This document shows, in pieces, positions 15,874 to 23,318 of a DNA stretch of 64,000 bases. The stretch covers positions 3,240 through 67,239 of the forward strand of contig JBBQUY010000007.1 of the NCBI GenBank assembly GCA_038212015.1, written 5' to 3'. Position 1 is the stretch's first letter. Every line of letters starts with the position of its first letter. The translations under genes and the position numbers were made by a program. The notes below the pieces were generated by a model, which saw only the letters and a program-made list of their open reading frames with translations, was not told the origin of the DNA and did no database searches. The stretch comes from JAGQUL01 sp038212015 (GTDB taxonomy: Bacteria; Actinomycetota; Thermoleophilia; Gaiellales; SKUG01).

Positions 15874-16856
15874 GACGATGCTCCGACCGCCTCGTCCCGC
15901 GCGGGTGCCTCGGATTCGAACACGCGCTCCATCACGCGTTCGATCGGCTCGTCCTCGACGGTGAAGTCGAGCACGCCGGGCAGGTCGAGCAGTTCGCCGA
16001 GGCGCTCGCGAAGCTCGGAGCGCTGCACCTCGACGACGCGCTCCTGCTCGTCGGAGACGGCGGGATCAAAGTGGAGCGTCACGAGCTTTCGGTCGCTCGT
16101 GCGCGTGGCGAGCTCCTTGAGTGCGCCGTCGAACTGGAGACGGCCGTGGTGGATGACGAGCACGCGTTCGGCGAGCGCCTCGATGTCTGCCATGTAGTGG
16201 CTCGTGAGCAGCACGGTCGCACCGGAGCGCGCGGCGTACGTCGACACGAACTCGCGCACGCGTCGCTGCGCCTGCACGTCGAGTCCGAGCGTCGGTTCGT
16301 CCAGGAACAGCACCTCGGGGCGGTGGATGAGCGCGGCGGCGAGCTCGCACTTCATGCGCTCGCCGAGTGACAGCTGACGCACCGGCTTGTCGAGCACGGG
16401 CTCGAGCGCGAGCAGTTCCACGAGCTCGTCGAGCTGCTCGCGATAGGCGCTGCGTTCGACCTGGTAGACGACGCGGAGCATGTCGAACGAGTCCGCGGGC
16501 GGGATGTCCCACGCGAGCTGCTGGCGCTGGCCCATCACGAGCGAAATGCGTCGCAGCAGGTCGTGATCGCGGCGCGCCGGATCGGTGTCGAGCACGCGCA
16601 CCGATCCACCGGTCGGGTGCAGCAGGCCGCTCAGCAGTTTCAGGGTCGTCGTCTTGCCCGCGCCGTTCGGCCCGAGGAAGCCGACGACCTCGCCGCGCTC
16701 GATCGTGAACGACACGTCCTCGACCGCGCGCACGGCACGGGTCTTCCTGCGGACGACCGATCGCAGCGATGCCGCGAGGCCCGGTTCGCGGACCGGGACG
16801 TGGAACGTGCGCGACGCATGGTCGGCGCGGATCGCAATGTCGGAGGTGGCAGTCAT
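15870..16856 (-). CDS. ABC transporter ATP-binding protein of the three-permease exporter
   Basis: 328 residues. Walker A is LGPNGAGKTT (about 61-70), the Q-loop is in LVMGQRQQLAW, the signature is QLSLGERMKCELA (LSLGE variant), Walker B is EVLFLDEPTLGLD and the H-loop is LLTSHYM. The C-terminal ~85 residues form the regulatory extension common in DUF990-linked ATPases (RKLVTLHFDPAVSDEQ and a following beta-rich part). It energises export through the three permeases encoded immediately downstream. It heads a unit running to 12526. Of the five junctions, four use 4-nt ATGA or GTGA overlaps and one has a 3-nt gap. Confidence 0.95.
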   Translation of the reverse strand: MTATSDIAIRADHASRTFHVPVREPGLAASLRSVVRRKTRAVRAVEDVSFTIERGEVVGFLGPNGAGKTTTLKLLSGLLHPTGGSVRVLDTDPARRDHDLLRRISLVMGQRQQLAWDIPPADSFDMLRVVYQVERSAYREQLDELVELLALEPVLDKPVRQLSLGERMKCELAAALIHRPEVLFLDEPTLGLDVQAQRRVREFVSTYAARSGATVLLTSHYMADIEALAERVLVIHHGRLQFDGALKELATRTSDRKLVTLHFDPAVSDEQERVVEVQRSELRERLGELLDLPGVLDFTVEDEPIERVMERVFESEAPARDEAVGASS

Positions 16857-16966
16857 CGACCGCCAAGCGTAGCCGATCAGACGACGTGCTGGCGTCGAAT
16901 GCAGTCTGTCCGGCTCGCTCGGGGCAGCATCAGGCCCGAACGCGCAGACGCCGATGGGTACGGACC

Positions 16967-17869
16967 ATGGCCACCGGTCCCGTCACCCGCACAGCCGCCG
17001 TCTCGCAGCCCTCTGCTGCGGACCTGGCGAGCGTGCGCGTGCAGATGACGGTGCGCGGCAAGCGACAGTCGCTCGGCACCGCACTGGAGGCACTGCGCGA
17101 CACGCGCCTCACCGCAGCCGAGCGCCACGCGATCATGGCGCTCGTGCACGCGGTCAAGCTGCTGCGCGAGCGCGCCGGCCTCAACGGCATCGACGACGCG
17201 GGTGCCGGCGTGCAGCTGCTGCTGCGCGACGCCGACGCGAACGAGCGCGGGCCCTGGGCGACGATCGGCCAGGTCGCCGTCGGCGCGAAGAACGGACTTG
17301 CCACGCGCCGCGGGAGCGCAGCACGCCCCGACGTGCTGCTCACCGTCGACGCCGCCGTGCACGAGCTCGCGCACGTCGTGCAGTTCGGTCGCATGTCGAA
17401 GGCGGCCAAGCCGCACCCGGCGCTGCTCGAAGGCATCGCCGATGCTGCAGCGATCCTCGCGACCGGCGACGACACGCTCGGCGAGGAATTCTTCTACGTC
17501 GATCCGAGCGGTCGCCATCGCGGCTCGATCCGCGAGCTCGGCGCGCGCACCACGAGCGGGCCCGCGCTTGGCAAGGTCGTCACGAATTACCACGACGCGC
17601 TTCGACCCGGCACCGGCGAGCACACCGGCGGTGGCGTCGTCTCCAGAGCGTTCATGCTCGTGCGCGACCGCCTCGGCCGCGACCGCGCCGAGCAGCTGCT
17701 GTGGGCCGTGATCCGTGACACGCAGGCGTGGGCGAAGGGCGGCTCCTGGAAGGAGCTCGCGCTCGCGCTGCGTCGCCAGGCCGCCACGGTCTGGGCCGGC
17801 GATGCCGCTGCAGTCGCCGCGGTCGACGCCGCACTCGCCGCAACCGGTCTTGATGCCGCCGCGCGCTGA
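16967..17869 (+). CDS. Leaderless HExxH metallopeptidase resembling thermolysin-type (M4) C-terminal half
   Basis: 300 residues. HELAH (His132, Glu133, His136) followed 19 residues later by EGIADAAAIL (Glu155) is the gluzincin zinc site. Farther on, GEHTGGGVVSRAFMLV (His219) parallels the thermolysin 'H.NSGI.N.AayL' segment that supplies the acid/base His. The architecture therefore matches the catalytic domain of M4 peptidases but lacks the propeptide, the signal peptide and most of the N-terminal beta domain. The ATG at 16967 has a poor Shine-Dalgarno sequence; no better in-frame start is seen. The product may be cytosolic or exported by an unusual route. Assignment to M4 itself is inference; the zinc motif is seen directly. 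Confidence 0.78.
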   Translation: MATGPVTRTAAVSQPSAADLASVRVQMTVRGKRQSLGTALEALRDTRLTAAERHAIMALVHAVKLLRERAGLNGIDDAGAGVQLLLRDADANERGPWATIGQVAVGAKNGLATRRGSAARPDVLLTVDAAVHELAHVVQFGRMSKAAKPHPALLEGIADAAAILATGDDTLGEEFFYVDPSGRHRGSIRELGARTTSGPALGKVVTNYHDALRPGTGEHTGGGVVSRAFMLVRDRLGRDRAEQLLWAVIRDTQAWAKGGSWKELALALRRQAATVWAGDAAAVAAVDAALAATGLDAAAR

Positions 17870-17905
17870 CGTCACGTCGGCGCCCTGATGACACGTGGGG
17901 GGCGT

Positions 17906-17960
17906 CGGGTGATTGATCCGAACGTAACCCGTCGTAAGTGCCGATTGCGTTCGGAGCGAT
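17906..17960. repeat. 55-bp direct repeat, copy 1, with internal inverted repeat
   Basis: Matches 17977-18031 at 54 of 55 positions (A/T difference near the middle). Each copy contains TCCGAACG and CGTTCGGA arms 23 nt apart (17917-17924 and 17948-17955). It lies between two converging genes. Confidence 0.85.
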
Positions 17961-17976
17961 CTGATTCGCGGCGTCT

Positions 17977-18031
17977 CGGGTGATTGATCCGAACGTAACC
18001 CGTCGTATGTGCCGATTGCGTTCGGAGCGAT
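17977..18031. repeat. 55-bp direct repeat, copy 2, with internal inverted repeat
   Basis: Second copy, 71 bp downstream start to start. The arms fall at 17988-17995 and 18019-18026. The repeat could be a family of genome-wide intergenic repeats or a structured terminator. No open reading frame accounts for it. Confidence 0.85.
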
Positions 18032-18056
18032 GCGACGCGCGCTGCGTGACAGGTCG

Positions 18057-18710
18057 TCAGCGCCCGGCGGTCGCCAGGCGCACGCCGAAGCCGACGAGCG
18101 CGGCACCGGCCGAGCCTTCGATCCAACGGCGCGTGCGCGGGTTGCGATGGATGGCGGCGCCTGCGCGGGCGACGAGCGCGGCGTACAGCGTGAGCCAGAT
18201 CATGCCGACGAGCACCTGGACGATCGCGAGGCCGAGCGCCACCGGCACGAACCGATCGCCGGCGGGCGCAAACTGCGGCAGGAACGCGATGTAGAAGAGG
18301 GCGATCTTGACGTTGAGCAGGTTGGTCAGGAAGCCGCCCACGAACATCGATCGCGCGGATCCCGCAGCAGCGCGAGAGCTTGCCGCATCGATCCCCACCT
18401 CATCCGCCATGGGCGCATGCGCGCCGCGCCACGCGCCGATGATCGCGCCGATGCCCATCCAGGCAAGCCACGCCGCACCGAGCAGCTTGACCGTCGTGAA
18501 CGCGACGTCGGAATCGCGCAGCACCACCGACAGGCCCGCGACGCAGAGCGTGATGTGGACCGCGAAGCCGCCGATGATCCCCCCCATCGTCGGCCACAGC
18601 GCACGGAAGCCGCCAGAGAGTACGTTGCGCATCACGAGCGCCATGTCCGCGCCGGGTGTGATCGCGAGGATCACGACGATACCCAGAAATGTGACGACTT
18701 CTACGGTCAT
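18057..18710 (-). CDS. LysE/RhtB-family amino-acid exporter
   Basis: 217-residue inner-membrane protein with six hydrophobic segments. The N-terminal family pattern is present: FLGIVVILAITPGADMALVMRN read as two halves, where PGAD replaces the usual PGP. FVGGFLTNLLNVKIALFYIAFLPQF is read likewise; the NP/NLLNVK loop precedes helix 4. Length and topology are normal for LysE/RhtB (about 205-220). It should export an amino acid or a homoserine/threonine-like metabolite; the substrate cannot be read from sequence. The ATG at 18710 is chosen because the longer upstream frame has no coding logic. It is divergent from the oxidoreductase at 18766, sharing a 55-nt promoter space. Confidence 0.92.
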   Translation of the reverse strand: MTVEVVTFLGIVVILAITPGADMALVMRNVLSGGFRALWPTMGGIIGGFAVHITLCVAGLSVVLRDSDVAFTTVKLLGAAWLAWMGIGAIIGAWRGAHAPMADEVGIDAASSRAAAGSARSMFVGGFLTNLLNVKIALFYIAFLPQFAPAGDRFVPVALGLAIVQVLVGMIWLTLYAALVARAGAAIHRNPRTRRWIEGSAGAALVGFGVRLATAGR

Positions 18711-18765
18711 GGGCGCATGGTAGCCGGTTGCGTGGGTACCCATCTCGAAAGCGAGGGGGGCCGTC

Positions 18766-19962
18766 GTGCGTCGATTACTGGTCATCGGAGGTGGAATCGC
18801 AGGTGTCGAGAGCGCACTGACGCTCGCCCGCGGCCTGCCGGAGGACCGCGTCACCCTGCTGACGCACTCCGAACTGCTGCGCATCATGCCCGACCTCGTG
18901 TACGTGCCGACGGGCGTCGCTGCGCATCGCATGGAAGTTCCCGTGCGCGAGCTGCTCGCGGCCGAACCGATCGACGTCGTGCTCGGCGAGGTCGAATCGA
19001 TCGACCTCGACGAACGCCTCGCCCATGCCGATACCGGTGAACACGAGTTCGACGTGGTGATCGTCGCGCCCGGCGCTGCCCCGCTGCCGTCGAGCGGGCT
19101 GCAGCTGCAGACTCTCGAGCAGGCCGAGGTCGTGCGCGATCGACTCGACGAAGTCTTCGCCGGCGCGACCGCGGAGGACCAGCGCGCGAGCATCCTCGTG
19201 CGAACCTGCGCCGATGATGCCTGGGGACCCCCCGCATACGAGTTCGCCGCGCTGCTCGCGTCGCGCCGCCGGATGCTCGACGTCGAACAGCTCGTCTCGG
19301 TGACGCTCGTCACGGCCGAGATGCAGCCGTTCCAGTGGTTCGAGCCGCACGTCGCCGACATCGTCGTCGACACGCTCGCATCGCTCGGCGTCGAGCTTGC
19401 GACCGGAGTCCCCGAGCCGCGGTTCGACGATCTCATCGGCGACGTCGTCATCGACTTCGGCCGTCTGGAAGCGCGACACGTTCCCGGGCTTCCGGGTCGT
19501 GACGAGCGCGGGTGGTATGCCACCGACGCCGACGGCCGGGTGCACCCCGCAGCGTTCGTGATCGGCGACGCCGCCTGCCACGGCTTCAAGTCCGCGTTCG
19601 CCGTCGCCTGGCAGGCACGTCGAATGCTGGAAGCGCTCGGCGGATCACTCGAGGCACTCGGATCGGAGGTGGGCGGCGTGCCGATCGATGCCATCGAACA
19701 CCACGTCGACCTGGGCACGCGCACGCTGCGCATCCGCCTGCCCGTCGCCGCGAAGCTCCATGATCCGTGGCTCGGTCACGACGCCACCGCGCGGCTCGAC
19801 GACGCGCCACCGGATCGTCTCGCGGGTCTGCTCGTGGGCACCGAACTCACTCGTGCCGGCGGTCGAAGCGCGGCGCACGCGCACCGCGCACTCGTCACTC
19901 GACCGGGAGCGACGCCCCGGCCGGGAGGCCGATCGAAGCTCGCATCGCACCCGTCGCCGTGA
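18766..19962 (+). CDS. FAD/NAD(P)-dependent oxidoreductase (NDH-2/SQR-like)
   Basis: 398-residue flavoprotein with two dinucleotide-binding folds. The first FAD motif is VIGGGIAGVESAL (residues 6-18). A second FAD-binding motif lies near VHPAAFVIGDAACHGF, and VVIVAPGAAPLPSSG is the typical ATG-like segment. It resembles type II NADH dehydrogenases and sulfide:quinone reductases, but no Cys pair positioned for sulfide chemistry is clear. There is no C-terminal membrane helix; the last ~60 residues are Arg/Pro/Ala-rich and poorly conserved. The start is GTG 18766 with GAGGGGGG about 5 nt upstream. The 3' end overlaps the convergent secreted-protein gene by 68 nt, so the true C-terminus deserves care. 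Confidence 0.85.
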   Translation: MRRLLVIGGGIAGVESALTLARGLPEDRVTLLTHSELLRIMPDLVYVPTGVAAHRMEVPVRELLAAEPIDVVLGEVESIDLDERLAHADTGEHEFDVVIVAPGAAPLPSSGLQLQTLEQAEVVRDRLDEVFAGATAEDQRASILVRTCADDAWGPPAYEFAALLASRRRMLDVEQLVSVTLVTAEMQPFQWFEPHVADIVVDTLASLGVELATGVPEPRFDDLIGDVVIDFGRLEARHVPGLPGRDERGWYATDADGRVHPAAFVIGDAACHGFKSAFAVAWQARRMLEALGGSLEALGSEVGGVPIDAIEHHVDLGTRTLRIRLPVAAKLHDPWLGHDATARLDDAPPDRLAGLLVGTELTRAGGRSAAHAHRALVTRPGATPRPGGRSKLASHPSP

Positions 19963-20437
19963 CGGTTGCACCCGACGCGGGCGATGCCACGTGGCACGCT
20001 ACCGACATGCGGTACGTGTCGGTCGCAGGGGCGGAGAACGATCGCTCGATCGTGACCTTCTCGCGAGCGCCACGCGACTTGAGCAGCACCGTCTCGTACG
20101 GGGTGCCGAGCGACCACGCGGCGTTGCCGGCGCGTGAGTAGCGAATGCCGCACACGACCTGGGCGACACCGCGCTTCGGAAGCTTCACCGCGCGCACGGT
20201 CGCCGTGGCTCGCATGCGCAGCGCGTCTCCCTCGCGGGCCTTGATGCTCGTCGATTCGAGCTTGGAGGAGCCGAGGTCCGGAACGGACCCGCCGGGAATC
20301 ACCGCGAGCGCTTTCTGCACGGTGCGGGTCGGCTTCGCCGAACGCGTTCCGCCGACGCCCGCCACCTGCGCGAGGAGTGCGACGACGCCCATCATGAGTA
20401 CGAGAACGAGTGCCTGTCGTCGGTGCGCGCGCATCAT
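19895..20437 (-). CDS. Small secreted protein of unknown function
   Basis: 180 residues with an N-terminal signal peptide (MMRAHRRQALVLVLMMGV, hydrophobic to about 27). The mature part is beta-rich with two Cys (about 94 and 147; VVCGIRY and SVACHV) that could pair. I recognise no family. The content (ALRMRATATVRAVKLP, YRMSVACHVASPASGATVTATG) suggests a single beta-sandwich domain. Its ATG overlaps the stop of the propeller/Ig-like gene as ATGA, so the two are co-translated. The last 68 nt overlap the oxidoreductase gene on the other strand. Confidence 0.7.
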   Translation of the reverse strand: MMRAHRRQALVLVLMMGVVALLAQVAGVGGTRSAKPTRTVQKALAVIPGGSVPDLGSSKLESTSIKAREGDALRMRATATVRAVKLPKRGVAQVVCGIRYSRAGNAAWSLGTPYETVLLKSRGAREKVTIERSFSAPATDTYRMSVACHVASPASGATVTATGAMRASIGLPAGASLPVE

Positions 20438-22722
20438 GGAGCCACCAGGGTTCGAGCGAAAAGGACGTTGGATTCGCGGCCGGCCGCGTCACGCACCTGT
20501 GCGTAGACGACCTTGTACGTGTTCCCCGCCGTGAGCGTGTGCGGAACCTCGGGAGCGAATGCCTTCCATGCGCCCCAGTTGCCGTCTTCGTTCGCCAGGC
20601 GCACCTGCGTCACGCCGACGTCGTCGGTCGCGGTGAGCTGGACGGTCACTGCAGCGGTGGGGGTGGTCTCCGGCAGCACGACGGCCGTCAGCGCGGGGTC
20701 GGCAGCATCGGCTGCGGCGCCGGGGGGCTGTGCGACGGCGACGTACGACGTTCGCGACGTGAGCACGAGCGATTCGTTGCCCGCCGCGTCGCGCACCTGG
20801 GCGTAGACGAGCTTGCCGCCGAAACCGGCCGACAGCGTCCACTGCTTGGTGGTCGCCCAGGCCTGCCAACCAGTCCAGTTGCCGTCCTCGTTCGCGAAGC
20901 GCACCTGCGAGAGGCCGACCGCGTCGGTCGCGACGAGCGTGGCGGTGATGGCCTGCGTCGTCGTCTCGGCCGGGAGCGTGAACGTCTCGAGGACCGGCGC
21001 CACGGTGTCGGGCGCGCCGCCGCCACCTCCGCCGCCACCCGGAGGCGGTGCATCGAGTGCGTACTGCGTGCGGGCGCTCAGCACACCGGATTCGCGGCCG
21101 GCGCCATCGCGCACCTGGGCGTACACGAGCTTCATGCCGACGTTCGGCGACAGCAGCCAGTCGCTCGTCGCTGCGAACGCCTGCCACGCGCCCCAGTTGC
21201 CGTCCTCGTTCGCGAAGCGCACGTGACGCACGGCGGTGTCGTCGGTCGCCTCGATCGCGACCTGGATCTGCTGGGTGGCCGTCAGTGCCGGAATCGTGAT
21301 CGCGGTCAGGACCGGATCTGCCTGGTCGCCGACCGGCGGTGGCGGCTCGTCCGGATCGACGGCTTCGACGTAGCCGATCGTTCGGTACACGGCCGCGGAT
21401 TCATTGCCGGCGATGTCACGCACGCGAACGTAGACGCCCTTCACGCCGAAGCCGGCGCTCAGCTCGAACGCGACGGGCGTGGCAAAGGGCTGCCACGGCC
21501 CCCACATGCCGTCTTCGGTCGCGAGCTGCATCTCGGTGACGGCGCGGTCGTCAGTGGCCGTGATGCCGACCTGGACGGTCTGGGTGGTGGTCGTCGCAGG
21601 CAGCGTGACGTTCGTGAGCGTCGGAGCGATCAGGTCGGGCGTCGGCAGCGGCTCGAGCGCGGGGAGCGGCAGGGTCGGCAGCTTGATCGTCCTGGGCGTG
21701 AACACGCGGTTCCACTGGTAGGCGCGAAGGCGTCCGGCCCAGTCGCTGGCGATGTAATGGTTTCGCGGTGCCTCGGCAGCAGGCCACGTGGCGACGGTCC
21801 TGACGAACGCGTCGTTTGCCGGGTCCGGTCCGGTCTTGAACTGCTGGATCTTGCCGCAGGTCGTGCTCGTCACGTACAGGTTGTCCCAGTAGTCGAGCGT
21901 CAGCGAATAGCCGCTGTGGACGGCGCCGGGGTCGGGGCAGTCCGCGAACGGCTTGCCGTTGTAGGGCCCCGTGCGGCTGACGATGCGCGTGAAGCGATAC
22001 GTGCCGCCGGCGGTGAAGTCGTACCGCGTGACGCGCGATGCGTCGTAGCCTGCGGTCCCGTAGTGGCAGTTGGTTCCGCAGTTCTCGCCCACGAACACGC
22101 GCCGACCATCCCGGGAGACGGCCATGTCCTGGTTGGTGATCCAGTTGCCGGGCTCCTTGCCCCAGTCGCCGAACGCGGTCAGGAACGTCCCGTCCGCCTT
22201 GAACTTGGCGATCGAGCGCTGTGACTCGGTCGTCAGCGCGCCGTTGGAGACGTAGACGTCGCCGCGACCGTCGGTTGCGATCACGTGCCCCATGGGCGTC
22301 CACTCCACGTTCCAGACGGAGAGCTTCTGCAGGCGCCACGCTGCATCGAGCACGTAGGTGCCCGTGTCGGTCCGGTTGAGTCGGCGTGGTGTCGCCGCGC
22401 CCTGCGTGACGTACAGGTACCTGCCGTCCGGGGAGGGGGCCACGTCGCGAGGCTGCGCGACGCCGGTCGGCAGCGTGATGTCGGTGAGCTTGACGCCGTG
22501 CTTGTCCCAACGAACGATCTTGGCGCCGCACGTGGCATAGAACACGCCGGTATCGTCGGTCGAGCCCATGTTGCCGCAATTGGTCGGGTCTGCGGCGACC
22601 GACGTGTACGTGGCGTCGACGACCAGCGCAGCGCCCGCACTCGCGGCGAGGGCAAGCTGCACCGCCAGGACGGTCGTGAGCGCAGCAAGACGCATGCAGG
22701 CGGTGCGGACGGATCGGTGCAT
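20434..22722 (-). CDS. Secreted NHL/beta-propeller protein with four Ig-like repeats
   Basis: 762 residues from ATG 22722. The signal peptide covers residues 1-32 (MRLAALTTVLAVQLALAASAGA after a short basic lead, read in parts). A propeller-like region with NHL/SMP-30-style blades (about 35-360) includes PRDVAPSPDGRYLYV, GHVIATDGRGDVYVSNG, NWITNQDMAVSRDGRRVFVG and LTLDYWDNLYV. Four Ig-like modules of about 105 residues follow; each begins with a (V/I)xV..TATDD strand and contains (A)NEDGNWG.W..FA and VYAQVRD.AGRES. The DNA of the modules recurs every ~310 nt. No enzymatic site is seen, so binding or adhesion is the probable role. It is coupled to the small secreted gene downstream. Confidence 0.85.
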   Translation of the reverse strand: MHRSVRTACMRLAALTTVLAVQLALAASAGAALVVDATYTSVAADPTNCGNMGSTDDTGVFYATCGAKIVRWDKHGVKLTDITLPTGVAQPRDVAPSPDGRYLYVTQGAATPRRLNRTDTGTYVLDAAWRLQKLSVWNVEWTPMGHVIATDGRGDVYVSNGALTTESQRSIAKFKADGTFLTAFGDWGKEPGNWITNQDMAVSRDGRRVFVGENCGTNCHYGTAGYDASRVTRYDFTAGGTYRFTRIVSRTGPYNGKPFADCPDPGAVHSGYSLTLDYWDNLYVTSTTCGKIQQFKTGPDPANDAFVRTVATWPAAEAPRNHYIASDWAGRLRAYQWNRVFTPRTIKLPTLPLPALEPLPTPDLIAPTLTNVTLPATTTTQTVQVGITATDDRAVTEMQLATEDGMWGPWQPFATPVAFELSAGFGVKGVYVRVRDIAGNESAAVYRTIGYVEAVDPDEPPPPVGDQADPVLTAITIPALTATQQIQVAIEATDDTAVRHVRFANEDGNWGAWQAFAATSDWLLSPNVGMKLVYAQVRDGAGRESGVLSARTQYALDAPPPGGGGGGGGAPDTVAPVLETFTLPAETTTQAITATLVATDAVGLSQVRFANEDGNWTGWQAWATTKQWTLSAGFGGKLVYAQVRDAAGNESLVLTSRTSYVAVAQPPGAAADAADPALTAVVLPETTPTAAVTVQLTATDDVGVTQVRLANEDGNWGAWKAFAPEVPHTLTAGNTYKVVYAQVRDAAGRESNVLFARTLVAP
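20440..21640 (-). repeat. Four tandem ~310-bp coding repeats (Ig-like modules)
   Basis: Conserved marks of each module on the plus strand occur at about 20619, 20924, 21238 and 21548, giving a period of 305-314 bp. The protein motif (N)EDGNWG.W and AQVRD.AG recurs with each. The two inner modules are the most alike. Confidence 0.8.
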
Positions 22723-22843
22723 GACGTCGCTATCGGTCCGAGCTGCGCGAAACTGAATCGAAGACCGAGCATGCTGCACCTTTTACAGCGCCATCTCGAC
22801 ATTTCCGGGTTGTGCGCCAGCGTGAGGCCGGTAGGGTTTCCCC

Positions 22844-23305
22844 ATGAAGCCCGACACGCTCCTCACACCCGAAGGCCTCGAAGCGCTCCGCGCGGAGCTC
22901 GAAGAGCTCACCGCAAAGCGCCCGGCGATGGCGGCCAAGATCAAGTCTGCGCGCGAGCTCGGCGACCTCAAGGAGAACGCCGAATATCACGCTGCCAAGG
23001 ACGAACAGGGATTCCTCGAGACCCGTATCCAGGTGATCGAGGGCCAGATCCGCACCGCCAAGGTCGTCGAGGCCAGCTCGAGCGGTCGCGCGACCCTCGG
23101 CTCGAAGGTGCTCGTGAAGGACCTCGACCTGGGCGAGCAGGAGACGTGGACGATCACCGGCGTGTCCGAGGCCGACCCCATGGAGAACAAGGTGTCCTAC
23201 GAGTCGCCGATCGGGTCCGCGCTGATGGATGCCGCACCCGGTGACAAGGTCGAGGTGCAGCTGCCTCGCGGCACGATGCATCTCGAGATCGTCAGCATCA
23301 GCTGA
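22844..23305 (+). CDS. greA: Transcription elongation factor GreA
   Basis: 153 residues, a typical GreA length. It binds RNA polymerase's secondary channel and stimulates cleavage of backtracked transcripts. The N-terminal antiparallel coiled coil carries the acidic tip GDLKENAEYHAAKDEQ (Asp41 and Glu44 are the catalytic pair). The C-terminal FKBP-like domain has DPMENKVSYESPIGSALMDA and PGDKVEVQLPRGTMHLEIVS. The ATG at 22844 is the only plausible start. It is transcribed alone; its end converges with an S1 protease gene across a palindrome. Confidence 0.98.
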   Translation: MKPDTLLTPEGLEALRAELEELTAKRPAMAAKIKSARELGDLKENAEYHAAKDEQGFLETRIQVIEGQIRTAKVVEASSSGRATLGSKVLVKDLDLGEQETWTITGVSEADPMENKVSYESPIGSALMDAAPGDKVEVQLPRGTMHLEIVSIS

Positions 23306-23318
23306 CGATCGTCAGCTG
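23299..23318. terminator. 20-bp perfect palindrome covering both converging stop codons (candidate bidirectional terminator)
   Basis: CAGCTGACGA followed directly by its reverse complement. As RNA it folds with about an 8-bp stem and a GATC loop on either strand. It includes the greA stop (23303-23305) and the stop of the convergent protease (23312-23314). There is no U-tract, so if it terminates it is not a classical intrinsic terminator. Confidence 0.5.
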
